Below, in pieces: positions 33,201-41,200 of a DNA stretch of 64,000 bases. Position 1 is the first letter of the stretch; each line of letters starts with the position of its first letter. The translations under genes and the position numbers were made by a program. This DNA is from Mytilisepta virgata (lineage: Eukaryota; Mollusca; Bivalvia; Mytilida; Mytilidae), in the NCBI GenBank assembly GCA_028015205.1, contig CM051512.1, positions 4,400,755 through 4,464,754 of the forward strand. The letters are read 5' to 3'. The notes under the pieces were generated by a model. It ran no database searches and had not been told where the DNA came from. It saw only the letters and a program-made list of their open reading frames with translations.

Positions 33201-35206
33201 ATTACGACCTTGCTACGTTGTTCTCACGATCTAGCCACGATCAGCAAATAAACTATATAAAAGGACAATTTCTTGCTTGAGTGTATATTAGTTCTCACTA
33301 CGATGTCTCACTACGATGTCCCTGCGCTTCCTCTACGACCAGCAAATAAACTATTATAAAAGGACAATTTCTTGCTTGAATGTACTACGACGTCTCGCTA
33401 CGATCTCACTACGATGTCTCTGCGCTTCCTCTACGACAGCGGTACGATGTCTGTACGAACAAAAGTGGCGCGACGACCTCGCTACGTAAATTTTGAGCAT
33501 GTTCAAAACAGTCGTGGCACCTGGCGGTTCTACTACGACATATCACGCGCAATGCCGACCACACTACGCTACTTGAAGACCTCAGTATGACCCCACTAAG
33601 ATGTTCCACGATCAAAACATTTTTTATGGTCGTAGTGCAGTCTTCGTTCAGTGTAAAGGGAGCTTTACAGTGCAATACTATTTGTTGAAATACGCATATA
33701 CAGTTTCTACATGTACATATCAAATGCTTATGTTAGAAAGGTAAAACACGGATGCCTTGTTTAGATTACAAATTACCAAAAAAGGTAAAAAATACTAGTT
33801 GATGCTTCTTGCTATATAGAAAAAATTATCCAGTCAGTACTTTAAACTTTTCCATTCTATCTTATAGTTAACATTACTGATAATCTTTGTTTGAAACGGT
33901 ACCACTTTCGACACGCCCCGTCATTGATAAAAACAACGTGAGGTTATGAATTCATGTTTTAAGTTGAAGTAAACACACATGTACAATGTACATGTATATA
34001 CAAATAATACGAAATTAAATACACCATTTCTGATACTTACCTAGAAGAAAACAAGTCGAGTTGAAAATTAATGAAACTGAAAATGATATAAACAATCTAT
34101 TGCTTAAAAATCATTCTTAATTTTACGGTACAACAACAGTTGTTTTATTTAATATTCAACTAAATCTAATCTGATTCAAACAAGTTAAATTTTTAATGCA
34201 TAGACAACAGTGTTTTCACTCGATTTGCTGCATGAGAATAGTTGGTTAAAATAATTTCTCCTATTCTTGACGTGTTTAATCGGTCGGATAAAAATACATT
34301 ATATCTTTAACCACTTCCCGGTGATTAAATTTCTACGTGGGAATTACTGCCCTTTTTTCTAGTTATTGGAACGATAAACTAGAGAAGTCCCGAAATGAGA
34401 AACAGATTCTCCTTCAATTTACTCGTGAGTTATGGAATTTCTCCACCCTCAATAGTTAAATTTTAGATTTTAACACGCTCGCTCGTGTTGAAAATCGAAA
34501 AGTTAACTATCTCGGGTGGAGAAATTCCATAACTCACTCGTACCTGAAGGAGAATCTATATTTCCTACACTTGAAAGTCCTAATATATTGAATTCAGAAC
34601 TTAAAACATTTGTTTACTTACCTTTCTTTAACAAACAGCTTATACGACAATAGAATAAAAGGGTTTGTTAAAATGAGCTGTTAAAAGGGGCATAAAACCA
34701 TTTAAATGTACGAAACCAAATACAAAATCATAAAAAAAACAATAGTTAAAAGTAAAAATTGCTCAACGTTTCTACAAATATGGCCTTTTTACTTTTAACT
34801 TTGGTTGTTCTTTTATTATTTTGTATTTGGTTTTGTTCCACTTGTGTACTTTGTATATTTAAGTCGTTTCATGCCCTCACCATTTCCATTTAGTTCCCTC
34901 GTATTCTACCTTTTTTAACCCTGGTCTATGATTTCGGGGGAACTTTGAGTATTTATAAACATATTTAACACTACTATATTGTGTATGTGACATTTCCAAG
35001 ACAGGACCCTTTACTTAAATTTTTGGCTTGACTATTTACAGTATATGTAAAATACTTGGTTGGTGGTTACATTTAATGTCATTTTATATTTGTTTTGAGG
35101 AGTGATGCTCCTATGCATATTTCGTTGAAATGATACTATAAATGATATTACACTTACCCATTAACAAAGAAGTAAAAATGATTTTGTTAGGTCTGCAGTA
35201 AAACAT
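18076..35206 (-). CDS. Secreted SRCR-ShKT protein gene, minus strand (joined exons)
   Basis: Eight exons on the minus strand: 35206-35158, 34076-34041, 32399-32261, 32018-31852, 29538-29400, 25376-25207, 19154-19011, 18200-18076. They add up to 969 nt in one frame, 322 residues plus TAG. Residues 1-28 are a signal peptide; 29-130 SRCR-A; 131-233 SRCR-B; 234-281 a Thr-rich linker and ShKT-1; 282-322 a short Thr/Ser linker and ShKT-2 ending in GLCSG. The SRCR domains are group A (two exons each). The protein should be secreted and may bind microbial or self ligands, as SRCR proteins often do; ShKT modules are small disulfide-rich folds. It is a head-to-head paralogue of the + strand gene. Undetected small exons in the 6-kb intron between SRCR-B and ShKT-1 cannot be excluded. 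Confidence 0.75.
18581..18851. mobile_element. 271-bp TTAAGG-ended inverted-repeat element
   Basis: Ends TTAAGGGAATACGATACGTA and its inverse at 18830-18851 (TTAAGGGAATACGTTACAGT) match with few changes. It lies in the intron between the ShKT exons. A related inner segment (TTACTTCA...AATC) occurs on both sides of the left end. Confidence 0.6.
19011..19154 (-). CDS. Minus gene ShKT-1 with Thr-rich linker
   Basis: Linker [13 protein letters not shown], then six Cys in ShKT spacing: [23 protein letters not shown]. Acceptor GTAAG, donor GTAAGT, phase 1-1. Confidence 0.85.
19210..19310 (-). mobile_element. Hairpin-headed element fragment
   Basis: Contains CCTGTCTCGCCGAAGGCGGA then AGCAGG (nested stems CCTG/CAGG and CGCC/GGCG), followed by ACTCCGTCCGTCAGTCCGTC. 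Same structure as other hairpin-headed copies in the window. No 3' end identified. The read direction of the head is +, in an intron of the minus gene. Confidence 0.45.
20640..21185 (-). pseudogene. Penelope-like element, 3' fragment
   Basis: Encodes the C-terminal part of the same reverse transcriptase as 27555-28799 ([40 protein letters not shown]) plus the shared 3' tail. A frameshift lies just before SSNI. 5'-truncated and dead. Confidence 0.75.
21355..21660. repeat. Dispersed repeat (GTGTCAAAGAGACAACAACC type)
   Basis: A ~300-bp block starting with GGAAACGGGGAATGTGTCAA. Shorter or inverted copies occur near 4440, 23650 and 43560-43650. No coding content. Confidence 0.55.
21660..22750. 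repeat. Degenerate tandem array, ~175-185 bp units
   Basis: The anchor TAGTTAGGTATAATAATGAA recurs near 21980, 22154, 22321, 22510 and 22691 with drift. Each unit also has GGTATATTTTTGGATGATAA. AT-rich, non-coding. Confidence 0.8.
23209..23274. repeat. Perfect 18-bp stem hairpin
   Basis: TGTGGCAGCTTTGAAAAA at 23209-23226 pairs with its exact complement at 23257-23274. The 30-nt loop has two CGCCGAT copies. Located in the large intron of the minus gene. Confidence 0.8.
23520..23885. repeat. Dispersed ~400-bp repeat, copy 2
   Basis: Second copy of the block at 4260-4680, in the same orientation, about 85% similar by eye. The following 23.9-25.2 kb holds no gene or repeat I recognise. Confidence 0.6.
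25207..25376 (-). CDS. Minus gene SRCR-B, second half
   Basis: Encodes [19 protein letters not shown] and [13 protein letters not shown], matching 43263-43429 ([19 protein letters not shown]). Acceptor TATACAG, donor GTAGGT, phase 2 to 1. The 4-kb intron ahead of it contains a Penelope-like element. Confidence 0.88.
25640..26480 (+). pseudogene. Penelope-like element, degraded + strand copy
   Basis: Frame fragments show the RT catalytic block ([12 protein letters not shown]), [11 protein letters not shown] and [16 protein letters not shown], broken by stops and frameshifts. A tail with TTTCTGTGCTGTCTTGTT and TTCGGTATTCTTT follows, also present at 42900-43140. It lies antisense in the SRCR-B intron. 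Confidence 0.65.
27245..28800 (-). mobile_element. Penelope-like retroelement, 5'-truncated
   Basis: Includes the 414-codon open frame at 27555-28799 and a 3' tail of about 300 bp shared with 30780-30950 (inverted) and more weakly with other copies. It lies in the intron between the SRCR-B halves, in the gene's own orientation. No terminal duplication was found by eye. Confidence 0.7.
27555..28799 (-). CDS. Penelope-like reverse transcriptase, uninterrupted frame
   Basis: An open frame of 414 residues. RT motifs in order: LYWIPKLHK and RYIAGS (residues ~40-60), [14 protein letters not shown] (~120), [20 protein letters not shown] (~215-235), the catalytic FRYIDDVLS (~265), [10 protein letters not shown] (~300) and a conserved C-terminal block ending in RHHELIDHY. 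This order matches Penelope-like and related non-LTR-like RTs common in bivalves. No GIY-YIG nuclease domain follows. The first Met is probably internal, since the family protein is longer at its N-terminus, so the copy is truncated although its RT core looks intact. Confidence 0.75.
   Translation of the reverse strand: MIYEPQVNLRRLYTRVKKQFVLNLLKMFRVSQSKMDLPALYWIPKLHKNPFKQRYIAGSANCSTKPLSKILTSILTCVKEGLQNYCETSYSTSGVNQMWILKNSKNLLQYLKSKSLATCNSIKTFDFSTLYTTIPHSQLKDRLKQLVHQCFFKKNGTRRYKFLVLGREKSYFVKNHSDSDKKYSEDEITNMLDFLIDNIFVEFGGLIFQQTIGIPMGTNCAPLLADLFLYSYEADFIQGLLHENKKKLAQSFNFTFRYIDDVLSLNNDKFQDFLHLIYPSELEIKDTTDTPKSASYLDLFLEIDYEGRLKTKLYDKRDDFNFPIVNFPFLSSNIPASPAYGVYVSQLIRFSRACVSYPDFRQRGLLLSQKLLNQGFIRDKLMSSLKKFYGRHHELIDHYSVPISKMMLDLFPLS
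29400..29538 (-). CDS. Minus gene SRCR-B, first half
   Basis: Encodes [29 protein letters not shown] and [11 protein letters not shown], a canonical SRCR start. Phase 1 to 2, donor GTAGGT. Confidence 0.88.
29680..29850 (+). repeat. SINE-like dispersed repeat, copy 1
   Basis: Starts near ACAAAATGGATAACAGGAAA and ends with CAGTATAGTCTGACTTGG. The same pattern occurs at 40200-40400, 42385-42545 and 52855-53005. Confidence 0.6.
30270..30658. mobile_element. 389-bp TTAAGG-ended MITE
   Basis: TTAAGGATGTTCGC at 30270 and GCGAATATCCTTAA at 30645-30658 are near-perfect inverse complements. No ORF. Sits in the intron between SRCR-A and SRCR-B of the minus gene. Confidence 0.7.
30780..30950 (+). mobile_element. 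Penelope-like element 3' tail, + strand
   Basis: Inverse complement of 27255-27450 (GGGTTTTTATAGGGGTTCA, CTGTCTAATGGATTGCGTTT, GGGGATATTTGTCC). No RT codons accompany it. Confidence 0.65.
31388..31466. repeat. Nested inverted repeat
   Basis: Outer arms TATGGTGGC / GCCACCATA (one mismatch) and inner arms GTTTTCGCC / GGCGAAAAC. Intronic. No other signal. Confidence 0.6.
31852..32018 (-). CDS. Minus gene SRCR-A, second half
   Basis: Encodes [18 protein letters not shown], then [16 protein letters not shown] and HSEDAGVIC, the classic second half of a group A SRCR. Phase 2 to 1, donor GTAAGT. It closely matches 39978-40144. Confidence 0.9.
32261..32399 (-). CDS. Minus gene SRCR-A, first half
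   Basis: Encodes SDVQLSH...[14 protein letters not shown]...[11 protein letters not shown], phase 1 to 2. The usual WGTVCDD is IGTICQD, so the conserved Trp and one Asp are lost. The phase-matching donor is the GTAATA at 32260. Confidence 0.8.
32857..33664. mobile_element. 808-bp PIF/Harbinger-like MITE full of ACGA motifs
   Basis: Terminal repeats AGCCCCCTTTACACTG and AGCTCCCTTTACACTG extend to about 27 bp (through GAAGACTG). They are flanked by TTA on both sides (32854-32856, 33665-33667), the 3-bp duplication typical of PIF/Harbinger elements. The interior is dense in CTACGA/CACGAT words and has one internal ~100-bp duplication (AAACTATATAAAAGGACAAT). No transposase. In the intron between exons 2 and 3 of the minus gene. 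Confidence 0.8.
34041..34076 (-). CDS. Minus gene exon 2, hydrophobic signal-peptide exon
   Basis: A 36-nt phase 1-1 exon (acceptor ATTTTCAG, donor GTAAGT) encoding [11 protein letters not shown]. It completes the hydrophobic core, and SRCR-A follows directly. Confidence 0.6.
34404..34557. mobile_element. Foldback element, ~45-bp arms
   Basis: AGATTCTCCTTCA at 34404, the GAGTTATGGAATTTCTCCACCC segment and inner parts recur as inverse complements up to 34557. The middle has an AACACGCTCGCTCGTGTT hairpin. Intron of the minus gene. Confidence 0.75.
35158..35206 (-). CDS. Minus gene exon 1, start and first half of signal peptide
   Basis: ATG at 35206 begins [16 protein letters not shown], with a GTAAGT donor in phase 1. 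A basic n-region then hydrophobic residues continue into exon 2. Chosen because it is the only ATG-containing candidate here whose phase fits exon 2. Confidence 0.6.
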
Positions 35207-35709
35207 GTACACCTCATTACTCATTATTATTACGTTTTATTTGTTGTCCTTAACTTCTTATCTGAAGGAAACAGATAAGGACTTGTATATCTTGTATCTA
35301 CAGAATACTTCATTATTGTAGCGTCCGAAATAGAAATTCTTTCTAATAAATGATTGGAAAAAAAACAGTATCATTAATTAATTCAGTGTCCTGTCAATTC
35401 CAGACAACATGCACATGTTTCTACATGGCTATTGTGACTATTTGACCAAATTTATTAAAATAAACTTTATATTACTTGGTAGTAACTGTTCACTTACCTA
35501 TCAAGCTTATGTAAAAATAGCATTTATTCATTATTGAATGCCACAAAAAGACCGTTATATTTAGGGGTTGTGGTAATACATTGCACATAGTTTATAGGCA
35601 AAGTAAAATTCCGAGAGCCATATATGTAACCATGGTGAAAAAAATTAATTTCTTATACATGTATTACCCAATTAAAACGTTTCCAATTCATGTATGGTTG
35701 CTCCCTTAA

Positions 35710-36650
35710 ATATCTTTTTTTCTCTTTTTCAATACACAATACAAACCCGATAACTCTAGAATTAACAATGGGTAATTTGAATGCCTAGGTAGACTCGAAA
35801 TGCTAAAGAAGAAGAAAAAAAAAGATAGTTAAGGATAGCTCCAGAATATTTTTTAGTCTATGAGGCTATTTTTTTCAAATCATTTTGTGACAAATATCTA
35901 AAACTCATGACACAATAGAGGACACTTACATTTCATAAGATTATCTATTTTTATGCATTGCGTGTATATTCAAAGTTAACCTTTGTTGTTGCATGTGTGT
36001 CACTGATTTCACTGATATTAGTCACTATTTTGTATACTTGTACAGGGAGCTACTCAGATTTTGATATTAAATTGTATTATAAATAGGCAAAATATTTAAA
36101 GCACATTTACATTATTTTTTTAAAATCTTTGAATGACATTTTGAAAATAAAAATACCCTACATGACTGCTGTACACAGATAGTGAAGATCAGAATCTAGG
36201 ATATAGACCAGTCTTTTGTAATTTTAGCAAAAGACCAACCATTTGATTTTAAGGGGGGTTCTAGGATGGGATGTTTGATCCTACCTATCTTTTTTGACGA
36301 CATTTTGGTCCTGCATTTTTTTCTATTGCGGCCAAATGTTTTATTTTCATTTAGACCAAAACATTTCCTGATTGACACAGGTACTGCTTTTTATTTTGCC
36401 AAACTCAAGGTCCTGCTTGTTTAGTTTCTAATTTCCTCCTAAAATCACCATAAAAATCTAATGCGGCCTTATTTCTTTTCTTTTTTTCATACACAATACA
36501 AACCCGATAACTACCAGAATTAACAATGGACAATTTGAATGCCCAGGTAGACCCAGCATGCTAAAAAAAGAAAAAAAGATAGTTAAGGATAGCTCCAGAA
36601 TATTTTTTAGCCTTTGAGGATATTTTTTCAGAACATTTTGTGACCTGAAT
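35710..36650. repeat. Direct duplication of ~180 bp in the shared upstream region
   Basis: CAATACAAACCCGATAACT, TAGTTAAGGATAGCTCCAGA and ATTTTGTGAC occur in the same order at 35735-35890 and 36493-36643, about 90% alike. Spacing about 757 bp. Confidence 0.8.
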
Positions 36651-36893
36651 AAATAACCACTGGAACATGTTCTGGAAAAGACAGGTCTAAAGTTGAGAAC
36701 CATTTAATTAAAATGTAAAATCACTCAGTTACAGCTCATTTTGTGTTATTGTGTGCCAAATTAAATGTGAAGTCCTTTATCTGGGAAGTCTTATGTTATG
36801 ATGCACTATGTACATGTATGTAATAGACAGCAAATCATAGATGTAACTCATCAGTAGCTCTCTAGACCAAAAATATTTAAAGCACCCCCCCTC

Positions 36894-36900
36894 TATATAA
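36894..36900 (+). promoter_or_regulatory. Candidate TATA box of the plus SRCR gene
   Basis: TATATAA after a C-rich tract, 151 bp ahead of the ATG at 37051. Position fits a short 5' UTR. Sequence match only. Confidence 0.35.
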
Positions 36901-37050
36901 TCGTTAGTCTACGATATTTCCACACTAACTACGTATGTTATACGTGACATATTTCTAAATAAAGGACTTATCTGCAAGTCTTATCTTCGACACATGAGTA
37001 AGTAACAATTGGAATATTCAGACAGATCTGGGAAATTGTACGAAGACAGA

Positions 37051-37078
37051 ATGATATTTAGTTTCGTCCTTATTACAG
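37051..37078 (+). CDS. Plus gene exon 1, start of signal peptide
   Basis: ATG opens MIFSFVLIT with a GTATGT donor in phase 1. Hydrophobic from residue 2. Confidence 0.75.
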
Positions 37079-38080
37079 GTATGTTGTATTTTACTAAAGT
37101 TACAGTAAACTCTGACTTTTGTTCTCAAATTTCCAGAAATTTAACGATAACATAAAAGTGAAGCAATTGAAACTTGTTCATGTAGACCACTGATTTCACT
37201 GTGAATGAGAGCTTGTAGCTCAATGTTGAAAACATTCCTTAGACATTTAAGATAAAGTAAAAACGTGAAAGCTATGTTTTATAATGTACTAGAATGGTAT
37301 AAGTTAGTGTCTTACATGTATGTACTTATATCCCAAAAAGTAGTTCGATAGAACGAGTTTTAATTGAAAATGACCATGCATCAATCGTAAAACTGAATCA
37401 GGTAAGAAATTCAAGGTTTTTTTCTCCTTCTATTCATCACTGAAAATATGTTTTTGTTAACGACGAAAGGAAATGAATGGGATAATTTGATGTATTTTTG
37501 GTAGAAAAAAATACATATGGTCACTCTGAAAGTAGGTTTTTTGGTGGTTTTACTTCGAATGATAATAGGGCACAGTAACTTAAAACGTGTTTCCATGTTG
37601 CATGTTAAGAATTTGCAATTGCTACAATGGGAGGCCCTTTTTTATTATAATGCTGAAAAATGGAGCAAGCGTTTTATAACTGAGGTTTTTTTTATTAGAA
37701 ATGTGCACGTTATTCTGTTTTTCAACAAAAATAAATAAAAAATGTGGAATTTTTTCAATTGTTGTAAAAACCTGAAAAATGCTTTGAATGTTTTGCAGCA
37801 ACTTTTTTTTACGCCATTGAGAAGTGCAGTTCAATATATGTATTATTTTAATTATATGCCATAGACATAAATTCAGGAAGAACTACATTGTGGATCGCTA
37901 TTCGTGTCTTTTTTTTATTATTTATTATTTCATAATATTAAAAAATAGAAAAAACAAATACATGAGCTATTATTTATATTATGATTTTATTTATTTCAGT
38001 TGTATTGCTCAATCATGCAGCTAGAGGACAAGGTGACTTTCTTTAAGGTGTACATGATATTATCATCAAGGTCATACATG

Positions 38081-38120
<40 letters not shown>

Positions 38121-38224
38121 TCTAAAGATTTGCACAACGGTACTAATATAAGATGGTAATATACGAAGATGATGTTATAAAATCGTGTTGACAAATATTT
38201 TGTCAGAGTCGATAGTTTTTACAA

Positions 38225-38271
<47 letters not shown>

Positions 38272-41200
38272 GTTGTTCTTAATTTACAATAGTTTAGGGA
38301 CAACATCAACAATTCAATGAAATAGTCTTCATTATGGAAACAGTCTTTAAAACTAGAACTCTGACTCTTAACTTAATTTGGAAAATAAAGATTGGCGACA
38401 CATTAACCTACACCATATTATTAAAATGATTTATTTAGCATTTTTTACTTTGCCCTTTCTGCTAATGTCTGTTTTTTTAATTTTTGTCTATATGATTGAC
38501 AATAATGTTTGACATGCTAAATTATATGCACCTAATGGTTGCAGTTGACGTTAAAAAATAATTCATCCATCCATCCATCAATTTTCAGATTCAATATTTT
38601 AATTGCAAATGACGACAAAAAGAGTATAAGAACAATTATTTGTCACTGTTACCTGCATTTACATGTAGGAAATTTGTGTTTAATATTTATCGTATTCATT
38701 CTCTCATTTTTCTATTACATTACCCTGTTTCCCTTTTTCTATTCTGTGCTTTTCATACATAATACTAGTACACGTATTTAAAACTCAAGAAGATTCCTTT
38801 AGACATGGTTACGATGCATGTACATGTAGTTTCATTGCGAGATTTTGCATTTCATTGTTTTAAAATAATTATATGAAGAACAAAAAATAAATAGGATGGA
38901 TGGAATAGAAATAAAGAAAAAAACATAAATGGACATGTGTACCTACCATATCGTTCCCAATCTTTCACTCGATTTATGCACAAGTAAACCACTTTATTTT
39001 TATCTTAAACGATTACTTCTGCTGGTCTTGATTTTAACAATCTTTTAATTTTCAAGAATTTTGTGGCGCAGACAATTGTGAACAAAAATTGCCACGAAAG
39101 CCGTTTAAGACAAAGTGTGTGTTATTAGTGCTCATGTCCTTTATAATGGCTTGAATTTTTAATATTTTAAGTTACTGTGCAGTTATCTGGTAAGGCATCA
39201 GGAACAATTCAAGTGACGAAAGATGGCGTGGTCGGTACTGTGTGTGACGATAATTTTAATAAAGCCGACGCCGAGGTTGTCTGTCGTATGTTGGGAAGTA
39301 AATCGTAAGTTAAAGTCATTATGACTTGTATGATATCAATTAGATGTAGAACAAGCTATTGTATATTTCAACACATTTTTGTCTTTGAGCACTACTAATG
39401 AACTCGAAATTGGCGAAAATATGTATTTACTTGTAAAGTGCGTTAAAAATTAATATTATAACAAATGTTTATTACAAAAACAACAATTTATAACAGAGAA
39501 AAACAAGTAGGATTTCATACTTGTATTATTTATCAGCCATTATCCCTGTATTTAATGCAGAGACTTTCCAGTGCGTCTTTGTGAATAAAATTGTGAAACG
39601 TTTTATCACTTAAAGCGGTCTAAAATTAACAAATTATACGCACATGTTTAATATTATTCAAAGAACACGAAGTGTGCCATTTTGCGGAAACATGTTTTGT
39701 AAATGCTTAAATTATTACATTGAGAAGTCCAGAGCAGTAATATAAAATCGGCAATGATTAGAAAACCCGTTTGGTAAATATTATTACAAAAGCCTACACT
39801 TAGTTAATTTGTAAAGCCCATTTAGGGCTCGATACATGTATATTGTGTGGTATTTCCCACTCATTGTAAATTGTCTGATGAACAATAGATATACTTTTGG
39901 TCTGTTCAGTTCAGATGGTATGTTGTCATCTTGAAATTTTTCTCTATATCCGTTTTGTCTCATATTTTATAATTCAGGGGAATAGCAGCCCCTGTGCTTG
40001 AGGGTGTGTTTCCTCCTGGACATGGAAAAATCCTGTATGACGAACTGAATTGTGTTGGAACAGAGCAAAGCATTGATGACTGCCAGAGTTCTAGTTTTAA
40101 AGACTGTTTCCATAGTGAAGATGCCGGGGTTATCTGCGATCCAAGTATGTATATGTAATGAAGTATGATTGATTACCTACAAATTGGGCTACATTGGAGA
40201 TCTGCCCAAAATATTAAATTTTATGAAAAAAACAATAAAATGGATAACGGGAAAGGTCAAAAATGACATACCAATCACTAAAAGCAACACAACTGACAAG
40301 TCCGGACAAAAAATAACATTAATAGTACAAAACACAAACATGAACACAACAGAGAGTCAGGATAGTCTAACTTGATACGGACAGTGAACAGACACGTGAC
40401 ACAGACACTGAAGAAACCAAAATAAATTAACAAATACAAAGTAACTTTTATTGACTACAATAAATCCTTGCTACAAGTATTCCATTTCCCACTTTAATAT
40501 AGGAATGATAAGAACAGCTTGAACTTTAAATATCTATTACTAAGTAAAGTAAAAAAAATACCAAAGGGATATTCGAAGGAGGGGAAAATAGAAACAACTG
40601 ACAAACTCTGGAGAACAACAAAGACAAGACCCAAACAATACAAACACTACACTTAAAAACTAAAAAACATATGAACAACACGGACTCCACAAAAAAAAAC
40701 GTCGGTAGACTGAGGTGCTCCGGAAGAGTAGTTAGTCTCTCCTTCCCGCAGGACAATGCTGCTCATGTAAGGAAGGGACAACAATGGAACAGGTCTATTT
40801 TCATTTGGGAAACGGTTTTTTCATACCTTTCAACCAAGTCATGATGACGTCCATACAACTTTTCCGTCATGAGCTGGGCGCTGTCCAGGAAGTCAATGTA
40901 TATGTCACAAGCTCTGGAATAACGTTTGAGTTGTGAAATATACACGCAATTCGCCGGCGCTTCTGGAATGTTGCCGCTCAAAAATGGGAAATTGACAATT
41001 AGAAAGTCAGAAAAATCTCGTTTGTCGTAAAGTTTTGTATTCAACCTTCCTCTTGTGTCAATTCGAGGCGAAGGCCAAGATAAGATGCAGACATAGCAGT
41101 GTCTGTGATATAATTTCGAGCTCATTGGGATGGATGAGGTGCAAGAAATTCCCAAACGTGACTTGTTTATTGATAAAACATTATCTGTATAGCGGAAGCG

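Larger units (their letters stand above)
35207..37050. promoter_or_regulatory. Shared upstream region of the head-to-head SRCR genes
   Basis: 1.84 kb separates the two start codons, so both promoters must lie here. It holds a duplicated ~180-bp block (35710-35895 and 36474-36650) and, near 36310-36390, a fragment whose inverse appears at 53876-53960. A TATA-like word lies on the plus side. No coding exon was found. Confidence 0.5.
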
